Below, in pieces: positions 18,401 through 25,251 of a DNA stretch of 31,395 nucleotides. Source of the DNA: Pseudomonadota bacterium. GTDB taxonomy: Bacteria > Pseudomonadota > Alphaproteobacteria > Rhizobiales > Xanthobacteraceae. The stretch's first letter is position 1, and the number at the start of each line of letters is the position of its first letter. The notes beneath the pieces were generated by a model that ran no database searches, was not told the DNA's origin, and was given only the letters and a program-made list of their open reading frames with translations. The stretch lies in contig JAJYAH010000006.1 in assembly GCA_021779635.1 (NCBI GenBank), positions 1-31,395 on the forward strand, given 5' to 3'. Both the position numbers and the translations under genes were made by a program.

Positions 18401-18695
18401 CGATTTCGCGCTCGACGCCGAGCGCGTGCTTGGCCTGCCACCGGCGGAGGCGATCTACCAGGCCTGCCTGCTGCGCTTCCGGCCGATCATGATGACCACC
18501 ATGGCGTCGCTGCTCGGCGCTGTCCCGCTGATCGTCGGTATGGGTGAAGGCAGCGAGTTCCGCCAACCGCTCGGCATCACGATTATCGGGGGACTGGTCC
18601 TGAGCCAGATCCTGACCCTCTACACCACGCCCGTCGTCTATCTGTATCTCGATCGCTCCCGGCATTGGAGCAGGCGAATGCGGCGGAGCAGCTGA
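15426..18695 (+). CDS. RND (HAE-1) multidrug efflux transporter permease subunit
   Basis: Inner-membrane proton-driven pump of 1089 residues, close in plan to AcrB/MdtC. The N-terminus SSPFIRRPVATTLL and PVSPLPDVDIPTI is the family signature. The proton-relay pair Asp401-Asp402 in FVVDDAIVVLEN (TM4) and the TM10 lysine in GIVKKNAIMMIDFAL are both present, so the pump looks intact. An extra Ser/Thr/Ala/Gly-rich segment (about 777-840) is inserted in the second periplasmic domain before MIPLSSVARF; AcrB has nothing of that length there. No membrane fusion protein or outer-membrane factor gene is adjacent, so it must use partners encoded elsewhere. Placement between an aldehyde oxidoreductase and a Rieske oxygenase suggests export of a toxic aromatic, but this is only context. 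Confidence 0.95.
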   Translation: MSLSSPFIRRPVATTLLTFGLVAAGIIAFFKLPVSPLPDVDIPTISVQATLPGASPGDVATTVASPLERHLSQIADVTEMTSASALGSTRINLQFGINRNINGAARDVQAAINAARADLPTALRSNPSYRKFNPASAPILIYTLTSDTLTPAELYDAASTVLAQKLSQVEGVGEVSVSGGSLPAVRVELVPQSLYKYGIGLEDVRAELGSANAHSPKGGIDVKDQRYQIYSNDQATKAADYKSLVVAYRNGAAVRLTDVGEVLDSVENLRNLGLSNGKLAVMMILYRQPGANIIGMVDRVKALMPQLQASVSPAIDVRLAVDRSITIRASLRDVEITLIIAVILVILVVFAFLRSARATLVPVVAVAVSLVATFAVMYLLGYSLNIFSLMALTVATGFVVDDAIVVLENISRHLDAGKPPLEAALLGSREVGFTVLSMSVSLIAVFVPILLMGGLVGKLFREFAMTITIAIVISLVVSLTTTPMMCAALLRAERDQPHGRIYRACERVFEALLNFYRRTLAVALRHPRSVMLILAATLGLNFHLYSVVPKGFVPQQDTGLLIGSIQADQSISFQLMQQKLRQFVDIVKANPAVDIAVGFTGGGGPGPGGGSTNSGTVFVSLKPLRDRELSAEQLIGVLRNELAAVPGATLFLQAVGDLGAGGRSGNAQYQYTLQGSTFEELNEWTPKIVAALQTVPALVDISSDQLNNGLQANVTIDRDAASRLGIMVSQIDNTLYDAYGQRQVSTIYVARNQYHVIMEVAQAYLQNPQTLKDVYVSTSGGPASGSQTTNAVAGTIVSSTQAASVNSVAASAVRNLATNSIGATGNGTSSTGTAVSTSQETMIPLSSVARFVQGQTPLVVSHQGVLVANTISFNLAPGVSLSKAIATIEETMNRIGVPATIRGSFQGAAKIFLESLSSEPFLVLAAFATIYISLGMLYESFVHPLTILSTLPSAGVGAVLALMLSHTQFDIIAMIGVILLIGIVKKNAIMMIDFALDAERVLGLPPAEAIYQACLLRFRPIMMTTMASLLGAVPLIVGMGEGSEFRQPLGITIIGGLVLSQILTLYTTPVVYLYLDRSRHWSRRMRRSS

Positions 18696-18986
18696 TCGCC
18701 GCGCCGTCCATCGATGCGCCCAACGCGACGCCCCGATCGAGGGCAGCTACGCCGCCCTGCCGAAACGAAATGCCCTCGTATCCGCTTGCCGTCAACGCAT
18801 TGCATTTTTCCCGACAGGTCACAGCGCCGGCGGCATTGGCCAGAAGCGTCCGCTTCGATTGGATGAAAACGTCACGCTTGCAAAGACCTAACGCTCGTTA
18901 GAAACTGTTCCGGGCGACCCCGTCCGTGGATCGACCATGGAGGGCCGAAATAATCTAAAATAAGACAAATAAGAGGGAGGATGCCA
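18696..18986. other. Intergenic region upstream of the Rieske oxygenase
   Basis: No gene is supported. The region holds the candidate operator described separately (18888-18901) and an AT-rich stretch (about 18945-18972) just before the ribosome binding site AGAGGGAGG (18972-18980). GGGAGG directly abuts an ATG at 18981 and lies 6 bases from a second ATG at 18987, which decides the start chosen for the oxygenase. No terminator for the RND gene was recognised. Confidence 0.4.
18878..18906 (+). promoter_or_regulatory. Candidate TetR-type operator in a weak promoter before the Rieske oxygenase
   Basis: CTAACG-CT-CGTTAG (18888-18901) is a perfect 6-base inverted repeat with a two-base centre. 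It matches the AACG-N2-CGTT layout seen in many TetR operators. TTGCAA (18878-18883) lies upstream and GAAACT (18901-18906) follows at 17 bases; each matches only part of the sigma-70 consensus, so the promoter call is weak. The repeat is 86 bases before the oxygenase start. Its sequence differs from the repeat before the hydroxylase operon, so a different regulator is implied. Confidence 0.45.
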
Positions 18987-20171
18987 ATGGATCGCGCCAC
19001 CGAGATCGCATTGTGCAAGAAGCTCTTGCGCTATGTCGACACACGGACCACGGCGCTCGCCGACGCGCCGTGGGAAAACAGTGTCGACGCCTTTGCTTCG
19101 CCTGAGCGTCTCGCCCGCGAACAGCAGACCCTGTTTCGGGACTATCCGCTTTTGATGGGTATCTCGTCGGAATGGGCCGAGCCCGGTCAGTACCGTACCG
19201 ACGATCTTGCCGGCGTTCCGATTCTGATGGTGCGCGGAAGCGATGGTGTCCTGCGCGCTTTTCTTAATGTCTGCCGCCACCGCGGCGCCAAGATCGCGGA
19301 TGGTTGCGGTGCAACGAAATTGTTTCGTTGTCCTTATCACGCCTGGACCTACGATCTTGCAGGGCAGTTAAAAGCCATCCCCGCCGAGGCCGCGTTCGCC
19401 AATGTCAGGGAAAGCCGCCCCTCACTGGCGGCTCTGCCGCTGTGCGAAAAATACGGATTGGTCTGGGTCGTGCCGCGACCGGCGACGGACGGGGCAACCA
19501 CGTTCGATATCGATCCATGGCTTGGCGGCCTCGGGCCGGAACTCGCCTCTTATCGTATCGACACCTATCATCACTACGACCGGCGGCTGGTGCCGGAGAA
19601 GGCAAACTGGAAGATTCTCGTCGATACCTTTCTGGAAGGCTATCACATAGGTTTCCTGCACAAGGATTCACTGGGCTCGATTCTTTACGGCAACATCAGC
19701 GACTTTGAAGCCTTTGGAAACAACGCGCGCGTGATCTTGCCACGCAAAAAACTGGCGCGCCTGCGTGAACAGCCGGAAGCGGAATGGAGCCTGATGCGCA
19801 ATACCGCCATCGTCTATCTGCTGTTTCCCAACACGCTGTTCGTGCCGCAAGGCGATCACATCGAGATTCAGCGGATCTTTCCGGTCGACGGACGCATCGA
19901 TCGCGCGGTCATGGAAACCGGATTTTATGTGCCGAAGAAGCCCACTACCGAGGAAGAGAAGCTGCATTGGGAGAAGAATTTCGACCTGCTGGTCAAGGTC
20001 GTTTCCAACGAGGATTTCCCAACCGGGCGCAGCATGCAAATCGGATTTGGCTCCGGCGCGCAAACCCACGTCGTGTACGGTCAGGTTGAGCCCGGAATGA
20101 TTCACTACCACCAGGGCTTGCGCCGCGCGCTAAGCCTGCCGGTCGACGCCGACGCGCTGAAGGATCGTTAG
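18987..20171 (+). CDS. Rieske non-heme iron oxygenase, alpha subunit
   Basis: Ring-hydroxylating or demethylating oxygenase component of about 394 residues, cytosolic. The Rieske [2Fe-2S] site reads CRHRGAKIADG...CPYHAW, with Cys96, His98, Cys115 and His118. The mononuclear-iron region reads ANWKILVDTFLEGYHIGFLH, with His220 and His225 as ligands; the third ligand, an Asp, should lie about 110-130 residues later but was not pinned down. Length fits the alpha subunit of aromatic dioxygenases and of carnitine/choline-type monooxygenases. No beta subunit, ferredoxin or reductase gene is adjacent, so it may be an alpha-only oxygenase using reductases encoded elsewhere. ATG 18987 is preferred to 18981 on ribosome-binding-site spacing. 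Substrate unknown; neighbours suggest an aromatic or carboxylic acid. Confidence 0.92.
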   Translation: MDRATEIALCKKLLRYVDTRTTALADAPWENSVDAFASPERLAREQQTLFRDYPLLMGISSEWAEPGQYRTDDLAGVPILMVRGSDGVLRAFLNVCRHRGAKIADGCGATKLFRCPYHAWTYDLAGQLKAIPAEAAFANVRESRPSLAALPLCEKYGLVWVVPRPATDGATTFDIDPWLGGLGPELASYRIDTYHHYDRRLVPEKANWKILVDTFLEGYHIGFLHKDSLGSILYGNISDFEAFGNNARVILPRKKLARLREQPEAEWSLMRNTAIVYLLFPNTLFVPQGDHIEIQRIFPVDGRIDRAVMETGFYVPKKPTTEEEKLHWEKNFDLLVKVVSNEDFPTGRSMQIGFGSGAQTHVVYGQVEPGMIHYHQGLRRALSLPVDADALKDR

Positions 20172-20411
20172 GCAATACTAACTAGATCAAATCGAGGTGT
20201 TCATCATTGACACCCGGACGACAGGCATGCGGAACTGCCTATCAGGACGCGAATGATTAGAGGGACGGTCTGGAATGTAGGCCCCACCCCATGGGCTCGC
20301 CTCGTCGATCGTTGCCGGGCGGCACGACACGACCCCAGCAGGCCAACATCGGGATGAGGAATTGACCGAAAGCCGGCAAAAGACCGGCGCGGTCGAACCA
20401 AGGGGAAGCAG
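20172..20411. other. Intergenic region between Rieske oxygenase and Liv operon
   Basis: No gene is supported. Two small stems follow the oxygenase stop: GGTGT-9-ACACC (20196-20214) and AGGCA-8-TGCCT (20223-20240). Neither has a T-run, so termination here is unproven. TTGACA occurs at 20207-20212 without a good -10 partner. The Liv operon promoter should be in this stretch unless it reads through from the oxygenase gene. Confidence 0.35.
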
Positions 20412-20492
20412 ATGTCAACGAGACAACCGGTTCTGCCCGCGTCAGGGCACGAACATTTTTTCGTTCGACCATTCCACGGTCAGGTCGCATGA
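20412..20492 (+). CDS. Small ORF (26 codons) translationally coupled to livG
   Basis: ATG at 20412 follows AAGGGGAAG at about 6 bases, the best ribosome binding site in this area. The frame runs 26 codons (beginning MSTRQPVLPASG, ending FHGQVA) and its TGA overlaps the livG ATG by four bases (ATGA). livG has no clear ribosome binding site of its own, so ribosomes ending here could restart on livG. The peptide has no membrane segment or recognised family and has two His-rich spots (GHEHFF, PFHG). It may serve only to deliver ribosomes, or act as a leader peptide. It could also be a chance frame; ribosome profiling or conservation of the frame in relatives would decide. Confidence 0.45.
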   Translation: MSTRQPVLPASGHEHFFVRPFHGQVA

Positions 20493-21292
20493 GTGCGCTG
20501 GAGACGCGCACGGATTCGGCCGACGGGCCGGTTCAGCTGTCCGTTGCGGGCGTCGCCAAGCGGTTCGGCGGCGTCATCGCCGTTCAGGACATTTCACTCG
20601 ATCTGCGCAAAGGACAAATTCTTTCGATCATCGGTCCGAACGGCGCCGGCAAGACGTCGCTGCTCAACATGATCTCGGGGTTCTACAAACCCGATAGCGG
20701 GCGCATTCTGCTCGAAGGCCGGGACATCACGCGCCGGAAGCCGAGCGAGGTCGCGGCGATGGGAATCGCCCGGACGTTCCAGAATATCGCGCTGTTCAGC
20801 GGGCTCACGGTTCTCGACAATCTCATGCTTGGCCGTCACGTCCGGATGCGCGCCGGTGTGCTCGGCAGCGCGGTCTACTGGGGGATGGCCCAGCGCGAGG
20901 AAATAGCCAACCGCGAAGTGTGCGAGGAACTGATCGACTTCCTCAAGCTGCAGGACCTCCGCAAGCAGCAAACCGGCGCGCTCGCCTACGGCCTGCGCAA
21001 GCGGGTCGAACTCGGACGGGCGCTGGCGCTCGAGCCGAGCGTGATCCTTCTCGACGAGCCGATGGCCGGCATGAACCAGGAGGAGAAGGAGGACATGGCG
21101 CGCTACATTCTCGACGTCAATCAGGAGCGCGGCGTTTCCGTTGTGCTGATCGAACACGACATGGGCGTCGTCATGGACATCTCCGACCGCGTCGTCGTGC
21201 TCGATCGCGGCCGCAAGATCGCGGACGGCACGCCATCCGCTGTGCAACGCGAGCCTGTGGTGATCGAGGCCTATCTCGGAACCAAATCATGA
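20489..21292 (+). CDS. livG: Branched-chain amino acid-type ABC transporter ATP-binding protein LivG
   Basis: Cytoplasmic ATPase of 267 residues for the Liv-type importer. Walker A GPNGAGKT (49-56), the LivG-specific GIARTFQNIALF, Walker B VILLDEPMAGMN, and the switch histidine in IEHDMGVVMDISDRV are all present. The ABC signature is the LivG variant, reading LAYGLRKRVELGRAL instead of LSGGQ. An N-terminal extension of about 15 polar residues precedes the domain. The start overlaps the small upstream ORF and the stop overlaps the CoA ligase start, each by four bases (ATGA), so all three are probably translated in series. Confidence 0.93.
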   Translation: MSALETRTDSADGPVQLSVAGVAKRFGGVIAVQDISLDLRKGQILSIIGPNGAGKTSLLNMISGFYKPDSGRILLEGRDITRRKPSEVAAMGIARTFQNIALFSGLTVLDNLMLGRHVRMRAGVLGSAVYWGMAQREEIANREVCEELIDFLKLQDLRKQQTGALAYGLRKRVELGRALALEPSVILLDEPMAGMNQEEKEDMARYILDVNQERGVSVVLIEHDMGVVMDISDRVVVLDRGRKIADGTPSAVQREPVVIEAYLGTKS

Positions 21293-23241
21293 CCCACCCC
21301 CGCATCGGCCTTGCCGACAATCCCGCAACATCGACGCTACCGAAACTGCTTGAACGCAATGCGGCCACGTTCGGGCGCTCACCGGGCATGCGCGAAAAGG
21401 ATTTCGGCATCTGGAAAACCTGTTCCTGGCAGGACTATCTGGGGAACGTGCGCGACTTCGCGCTGGGACTCGCGGCGCTGGGATTCAAGCGTGGCGACAA
21501 GCTGTCTGTGGTGGGCGACAATTGTCCGCGGCTCTATTGGGCCCAGCTTGCAGCACAGGCACTCGGCGGTATCGCCGTGCCGGTCTATCAGGACGCAATC
21601 GCAACCGAACTGGTCTATGTGCTCAATCACGCCGAGGTGTCGGTGGTTGTCGCCGAAGATCAGGAGCAGGTCGACAAGATCCTGTCCTTAAAGAGCGACC
21701 TGCCGCATCTGCGCGCCATCATCTACGATGACCCCCGCGGCCTCGGCAATTACGACGATGCCATGCTGCAATCGGTTGCCGCGACCCGAAATGCCGGTCA
21801 GGCTTTCGGCGAAAGCCAACCGGATTATTTCGCGCGCGAACTCGGTCAAGGCGCCGCTGACGACATCGCGATGATCGCCTACACCTCGGGCACCACCGGA
21901 CGACCAAAAGGCGCGCTGCTCAGCCATCGCAACCTGATTGCGACCTCGGAAACCTATTTCAAGGTGGAGACCGCCAAGGCGGGAGACAACTGGCTGGCCT
22001 ATCTGCCGATGGCGTGGGTTGGCGACACGATCTTTTCGCTGAGCGCCGCGCTGGTCTGCGGCGTTACCGTCAACACCCCGGAAAGTCCTGAAACCGTGCG
22101 CCGCGATCTGCGCGAGCTTGGACCGCATGGCATCGTCGCACCGCCGCGGATCTGGGAGAGCCTGCTGACTGATATCCAGGTCAAGGCCGCCGACGCCAGC
22201 TGGCTCAAGCGCCGGACTTACGAATATTTCGGGGATCTGGCACGTCGGCGTGAGCTGATGAAGAGCGACGGCAAGCCGATTCCTTTCGCGACCGAACTCG
22301 CTTACCGGATCGGCGACTTCATCGTCTACGCTCCGGTGCGCGACCAGATGGGGTTTGGCAACGCTCGCTGGGCCCTGACCGGTGGCGCGCCACTCGGCGC
22401 CGATACGTTCCGCTTCTTCCGTTCGTTCGGTATCAACCTCAAGCAGATTTATGGTGCGACCGAACTCAGCGGGCTTGCCTGCACGCAGAGTGACGCCGAT
22501 GCCGACCCCAACACGGTCGGCCAGCCGGTACCGGGTTTTGAAATCCGTATCGATGATGCCGGCGAGGTGCAGGTGCGCGGCCCCGGCGTATTTGTCGGCT
22601 ACTACAAGCAGGAAGATGCGACCCGTGCAGCGATAACGCCTGACGGCTGGCTCAAGACCGGCGATGCAGGCTTGATCGGTCCGGACGGCCAGCTTGCGAT
22701 CATCGACCGCGCGAGGGATGTCGGAAAGCTGTCGGACGGCAGCCCGTTCGCGCCGCAGTTCACCGAGAACAAGCTGAAATTCAGCCCGTTCATCCGGGAG
22801 GCTGTGGCGTTCGGGGACGGACGACCTTTCGTGTCCGCGATGATTGCCATCGACCTCAGCACTACCGGCGCCTGGGCGGAGCGTCGCCGCCTGCCCTATT
22901 CGAGCTTCATGGATCTCAGCCGCAAACCGGAAGTTGCCGCGCTGATCATGGAGGAAATCGCCAAAATAAACGCGACGCTGCCTGAACCCAACCGGGTGCG
23001 TCGTTTCCTTCTGCTCAACAAGGAGCTTGAGGCCGACGACGCCGAGATCACGCGCACCCGCAAGGTCCGCCGCGGTTTCGTCGCCGAGAAATATGCCGGC
23101 GTCATCGAGGCATTCTACAGCGGGGCCAAAAATGTCGAGGTGACGATGGACATCACCTTCGAGGACGGCCGCAAAACTACATTGACGTCCCACATCGCCA
23201 TTCATGGCGAGAGTCCGGCAGCCGGCAGGAAGGCGGCGTAG
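21289..23241 (+). CDS. AMP-dependent acyl-CoA synthetase (long-chain fatty acid-CoA ligase type)
   Basis: Activates a carboxylic acid to its CoA thioester through an acyl-AMP intermediate. It has about 650 residues. The AMP-binding signature YTSGTTGRPKG is at 198-208; later motifs include IYGATELSG (ATP/acyl contact), WLKTGDAG near 453-460 and DRARDVGKLSDGSPFAPQFTENKLK, typical of the FadD15/long-chain ACS group rather than benzoate-CoA ligases. Length is normal for that group (about 600-650). The ATG at 21289 overlaps the livG stop, and livH follows 3 bases after its stop. A ligase within a Liv operon suggests that the imported solute is a carboxylate trapped as CoA ester on entry; that is inference. 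Chain length or ring specificity cannot be told. Confidence 0.92.
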   Translation: MTHPRIGLADNPATSTLPKLLERNAATFGRSPGMREKDFGIWKTCSWQDYLGNVRDFALGLAALGFKRGDKLSVVGDNCPRLYWAQLAAQALGGIAVPVYQDAIATELVYVLNHAEVSVVVAEDQEQVDKILSLKSDLPHLRAIIYDDPRGLGNYDDAMLQSVAATRNAGQAFGESQPDYFARELGQGAADDIAMIAYTSGTTGRPKGALLSHRNLIATSETYFKVETAKAGDNWLAYLPMAWVGDTIFSLSAALVCGVTVNTPESPETVRRDLRELGPHGIVAPPRIWESLLTDIQVKAADASWLKRRTYEYFGDLARRRELMKSDGKPIPFATELAYRIGDFIVYAPVRDQMGFGNARWALTGGAPLGADTFRFFRSFGINLKQIYGATELSGLACTQSDADADPNTVGQPVPGFEIRIDDAGEVQVRGPGVFVGYYKQEDATRAAITPDGWLKTGDAGLIGPDGQLAIIDRARDVGKLSDGSPFAPQFTENKLKFSPFIREAVAFGDGRPFVSAMIAIDLSTTGAWAERRRLPYSSFMDLSRKPEVAALIMEEIAKINATLPEPNRVRRFLLLNKELEADDAEITRTRKVRRGFVAEKYAGVIEAFYSGAKNVEVTMDITFEDGRKTTLTSHIAIHGESPAAGRKAA

Positions 23242-23244
23242 ACG

Positions 23245-24141
23245 ATGGGCGAAGATTCCGAATTCTTCTTCTCGCTTGTCGTCAACGGCATCTCGGTCGG
23301 GATGCTATATGCGCTGATCGCACTCGGTTTCGTGCTGGTCTACAAGGCGACCGAAGCGCTGAATTTCGCCCAGGGCGAATTCGTAATGCTCTCGGGTTAC
23401 ATCGCGGCGGCGCTGCTCGCCGCCAAGGGCATGCCGGTGATCGGCGCCATCATTGGCACCATCGCGATTATGATCGGGTTCAGCTTCGCATTGGAGCGGG
23501 TGGTGCTGCGTCCCCTGCTGGGACGGCCGATCGTCGCCGTCATCATGGCAACGATTGGCCTCGCAGCGATCTTGCGCGGTTTGCCGCCACTCACGTTCGG
23601 TGCGGAAACCCGCGCGGTGCCGCTGCCGATCGGAGATGACCCGCTGGTGATCGGCCCCGCCACGGTGCCGCCGATTCAGGCCATCGGTTTTGTGGTCACG
23701 TTGATATTTCTTGGTGGCTTTACCTGGTTCTTCAGAAAGAGCCGAGTCGGCGTGGCCTTACGCGCCGTCGCAGAGAATCAGCAGGTCGCCGCCGCCATGG
23801 GAATCAATGTCGAGCGCTACTTCGCGCTGGCATGGGCGATGGCAGGCATCGCCTCCGCCGTCAGCGGAATCGTCTGGGGCAACATGCTTGGCGTCGATGT
23901 CCAACTCGCGCTGGTGGGCCTCAAGGTGTTCCCGGTCGTGATCCTTGGCGGTCTCGATTCGATCGCCGGCGCCGTTGTCGGGGGCTTGACCGTTGGCGTC
24001 GTGGAGAGCCTGACTGCCGGATATATCGATCCCTATGTGGGTGGCGGCACCAAGGACTTTGCGCCTTATCTCTTGATGATCGCGGCGCTGATGTTCAGAC
24101 CCTACGGCCTCTTCGGCAAGCGCAAGATCGAACGGGTATAG
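23245..24141 (+). CDS. livH: Branched-chain amino acid-type ABC transporter permease LivH
   Basis: Inner-membrane permease of 298 residues with about eight hydrophobic helices. It begins with the typical LivH pattern (NGISVGMLYALIALGFVLVYK, then LNFAQGEFVMLSGY). The coupling loop near the C-terminus reads KVFPVVILGGLDSIAGAVVGG. It starts 3 bases after the ligase stop, with AGGAAGG about 11-12 bases upstream inside the ligase end, so it is tightly coupled to the ligase gene. It would pair with LivM as a heterodimer. Confidence 0.93.
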   Translation: MGEDSEFFFSLVVNGISVGMLYALIALGFVLVYKATEALNFAQGEFVMLSGYIAAALLAAKGMPVIGAIIGTIAIMIGFSFALERVVLRPLLGRPIVAVIMATIGLAAILRGLPPLTFGAETRAVPLPIGDDPLVIGPATVPPIQAIGFVVTLIFLGGFTWFFRKSRVGVALRAVAENQQVAAAMGINVERYFALAWAMAGIASAVSGIVWGNMLGVDVQLALVGLKVFPVVILGGLDSIAGAVVGGLTVGVVESLTAGYIDPYVGGGTKDFAPYLLMIAALMFRPYGLFGKRKIERV

Positions 24142-24154
24142 GAACGAAACCACG

Positions 24155-25222
24155 ATGTTTCATCGCGAGACCGGGGTTTTCAAGACCAGTTACGCCTCCG
24201 ATATGGCGCTTTACCCATTGCCGATCGCGCGCGGCACGATAGTCGCATTGTTGATCCTGTTCGTCGTGATCGTACCGCTCGTATTCGGCGAATATTTTCT
24301 CTCCATCATCAATCTGGTGCTGATCTCGATCGTCGGGGCGCTCGGTCTCAACATCCTTGTCGGCTACACCGGTCAGATCTCGATCGGTCACGCCGCTTTC
24401 ATGTCGGTGGGCGCCTACACCGCGGCCAATCTAGCGGTTCGAGCGGGGCTGCCGTTCTGGATCACATTGCCCGCCGGCGGCCTGATGGCGGCGATGGTCG
24501 GCGCGGTGGTCGGCATTCCGAGCCTCCGCATCAAGGGACTCTATCTCGCGATCGCAACGCTTGCCGGTCAACTCATCATTGAATGGATCATCAATCATGT
24601 ACCGTGGATTTCCGGAGGCACCCAGGCGTCTATCCAGGTCCCGCGCCCGTCGCTGTTCGGTTACGAACTGAAGACTCAGGGACAGCTCTATTTCTTCCTG
24701 CTGTTTTTCGCGCTGATCGCGATCGTCGCCGCACTCAATTTGGTGCGCAGCCGGATCGGGCGTGCTTTTGTCGCGATCCGCGATCAGGACATTGCCGCCG
24801 AGATCATCGGCATCGATATCTATCGTTACAAATTGATCTCCTTTGCGATCTCGTCGTTCTATGCCGGCGTCTGCGGCGTGCTTTACACCTATTACTTCGG
24901 TATCGCGAACTACGAGCAATTCCAGATCGGCGTCTCCATCGACTATCTCGCGATGATCATCATCGGCGGACTGGGTTCGGTGCTCGGATCGATCCTGGGC
25001 GCGGCATTCGTCGCTCTGCTGCCGCTCGCTATCCGCACGATGATGGAAAGCGTCAGCGGCATCTTCTTCGATGCCAGTGAGATAGCCACGGTGGTTTCGA
25101 GCATGAGGCTCGTTATCTTCGGGGCGCTGATCATCGTGTTCCTGGTGCTCGAACCGGAAGGATTGAACCGGCTCTGGCGCAACATCCGGAATTATTTCAG
25201 AGTCTGGCCGTTCTCCTACTAG
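24155..25222 (+). CDS. livM: Branched-chain amino acid-type ABC transporter permease LivM
   Basis: Second permease subunit, 355 residues. The N-terminal stretch (MFHRETGVFKTSYASDMALYP) precedes the first helix. Family motifs are LGLNILVGYTGQISIGHAAFMSVGAY near 67-90 and the coupling loop MIIIGGLGSVLGSILGAAF near 268-286. The segment RIGRAFVAIRDQDIAAEIIGID is typical of LivM. It starts 13 bases after livH with only a weak ribosome binding site (TAGGAACG). The C-terminus ends in a short hydrophilic tail (NRLWRNIRNYFRVWPFSY). Confidence 0.92.
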   Translation: MFHRETGVFKTSYASDMALYPLPIARGTIVALLILFVVIVPLVFGEYFLSIINLVLISIVGALGLNILVGYTGQISIGHAAFMSVGAYTAANLAVRAGLPFWITLPAGGLMAAMVGAVVGIPSLRIKGLYLAIATLAGQLIIEWIINHVPWISGGTQASIQVPRPSLFGYELKTQGQLYFFLLFFALIAIVAALNLVRSRIGRAFVAIRDQDIAAEIIGIDIYRYKLISFAISSFYAGVCGVLYTYYFGIANYEQFQIGVSIDYLAMIIIGGLGSVLGSILGAAFVALLPLAIRTMMESVSGIFFDASEIATVVSSMRLVIFGALIIVFLVLEPEGLNRLWRNIRNYFRVWPFSY

Positions 25223-25251
25223 GCACGGGCTCGCAACACGGGAGGAAGCAA

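Noticed and set aside
21688..23205. 505-residue minus-strand open frame opposite the CoA ligase
   Set aside because: The plus strand encodes an intact acyl-CoA synthetase with all motifs; the minus frame is a codon-bias shadow without recognisable domains.
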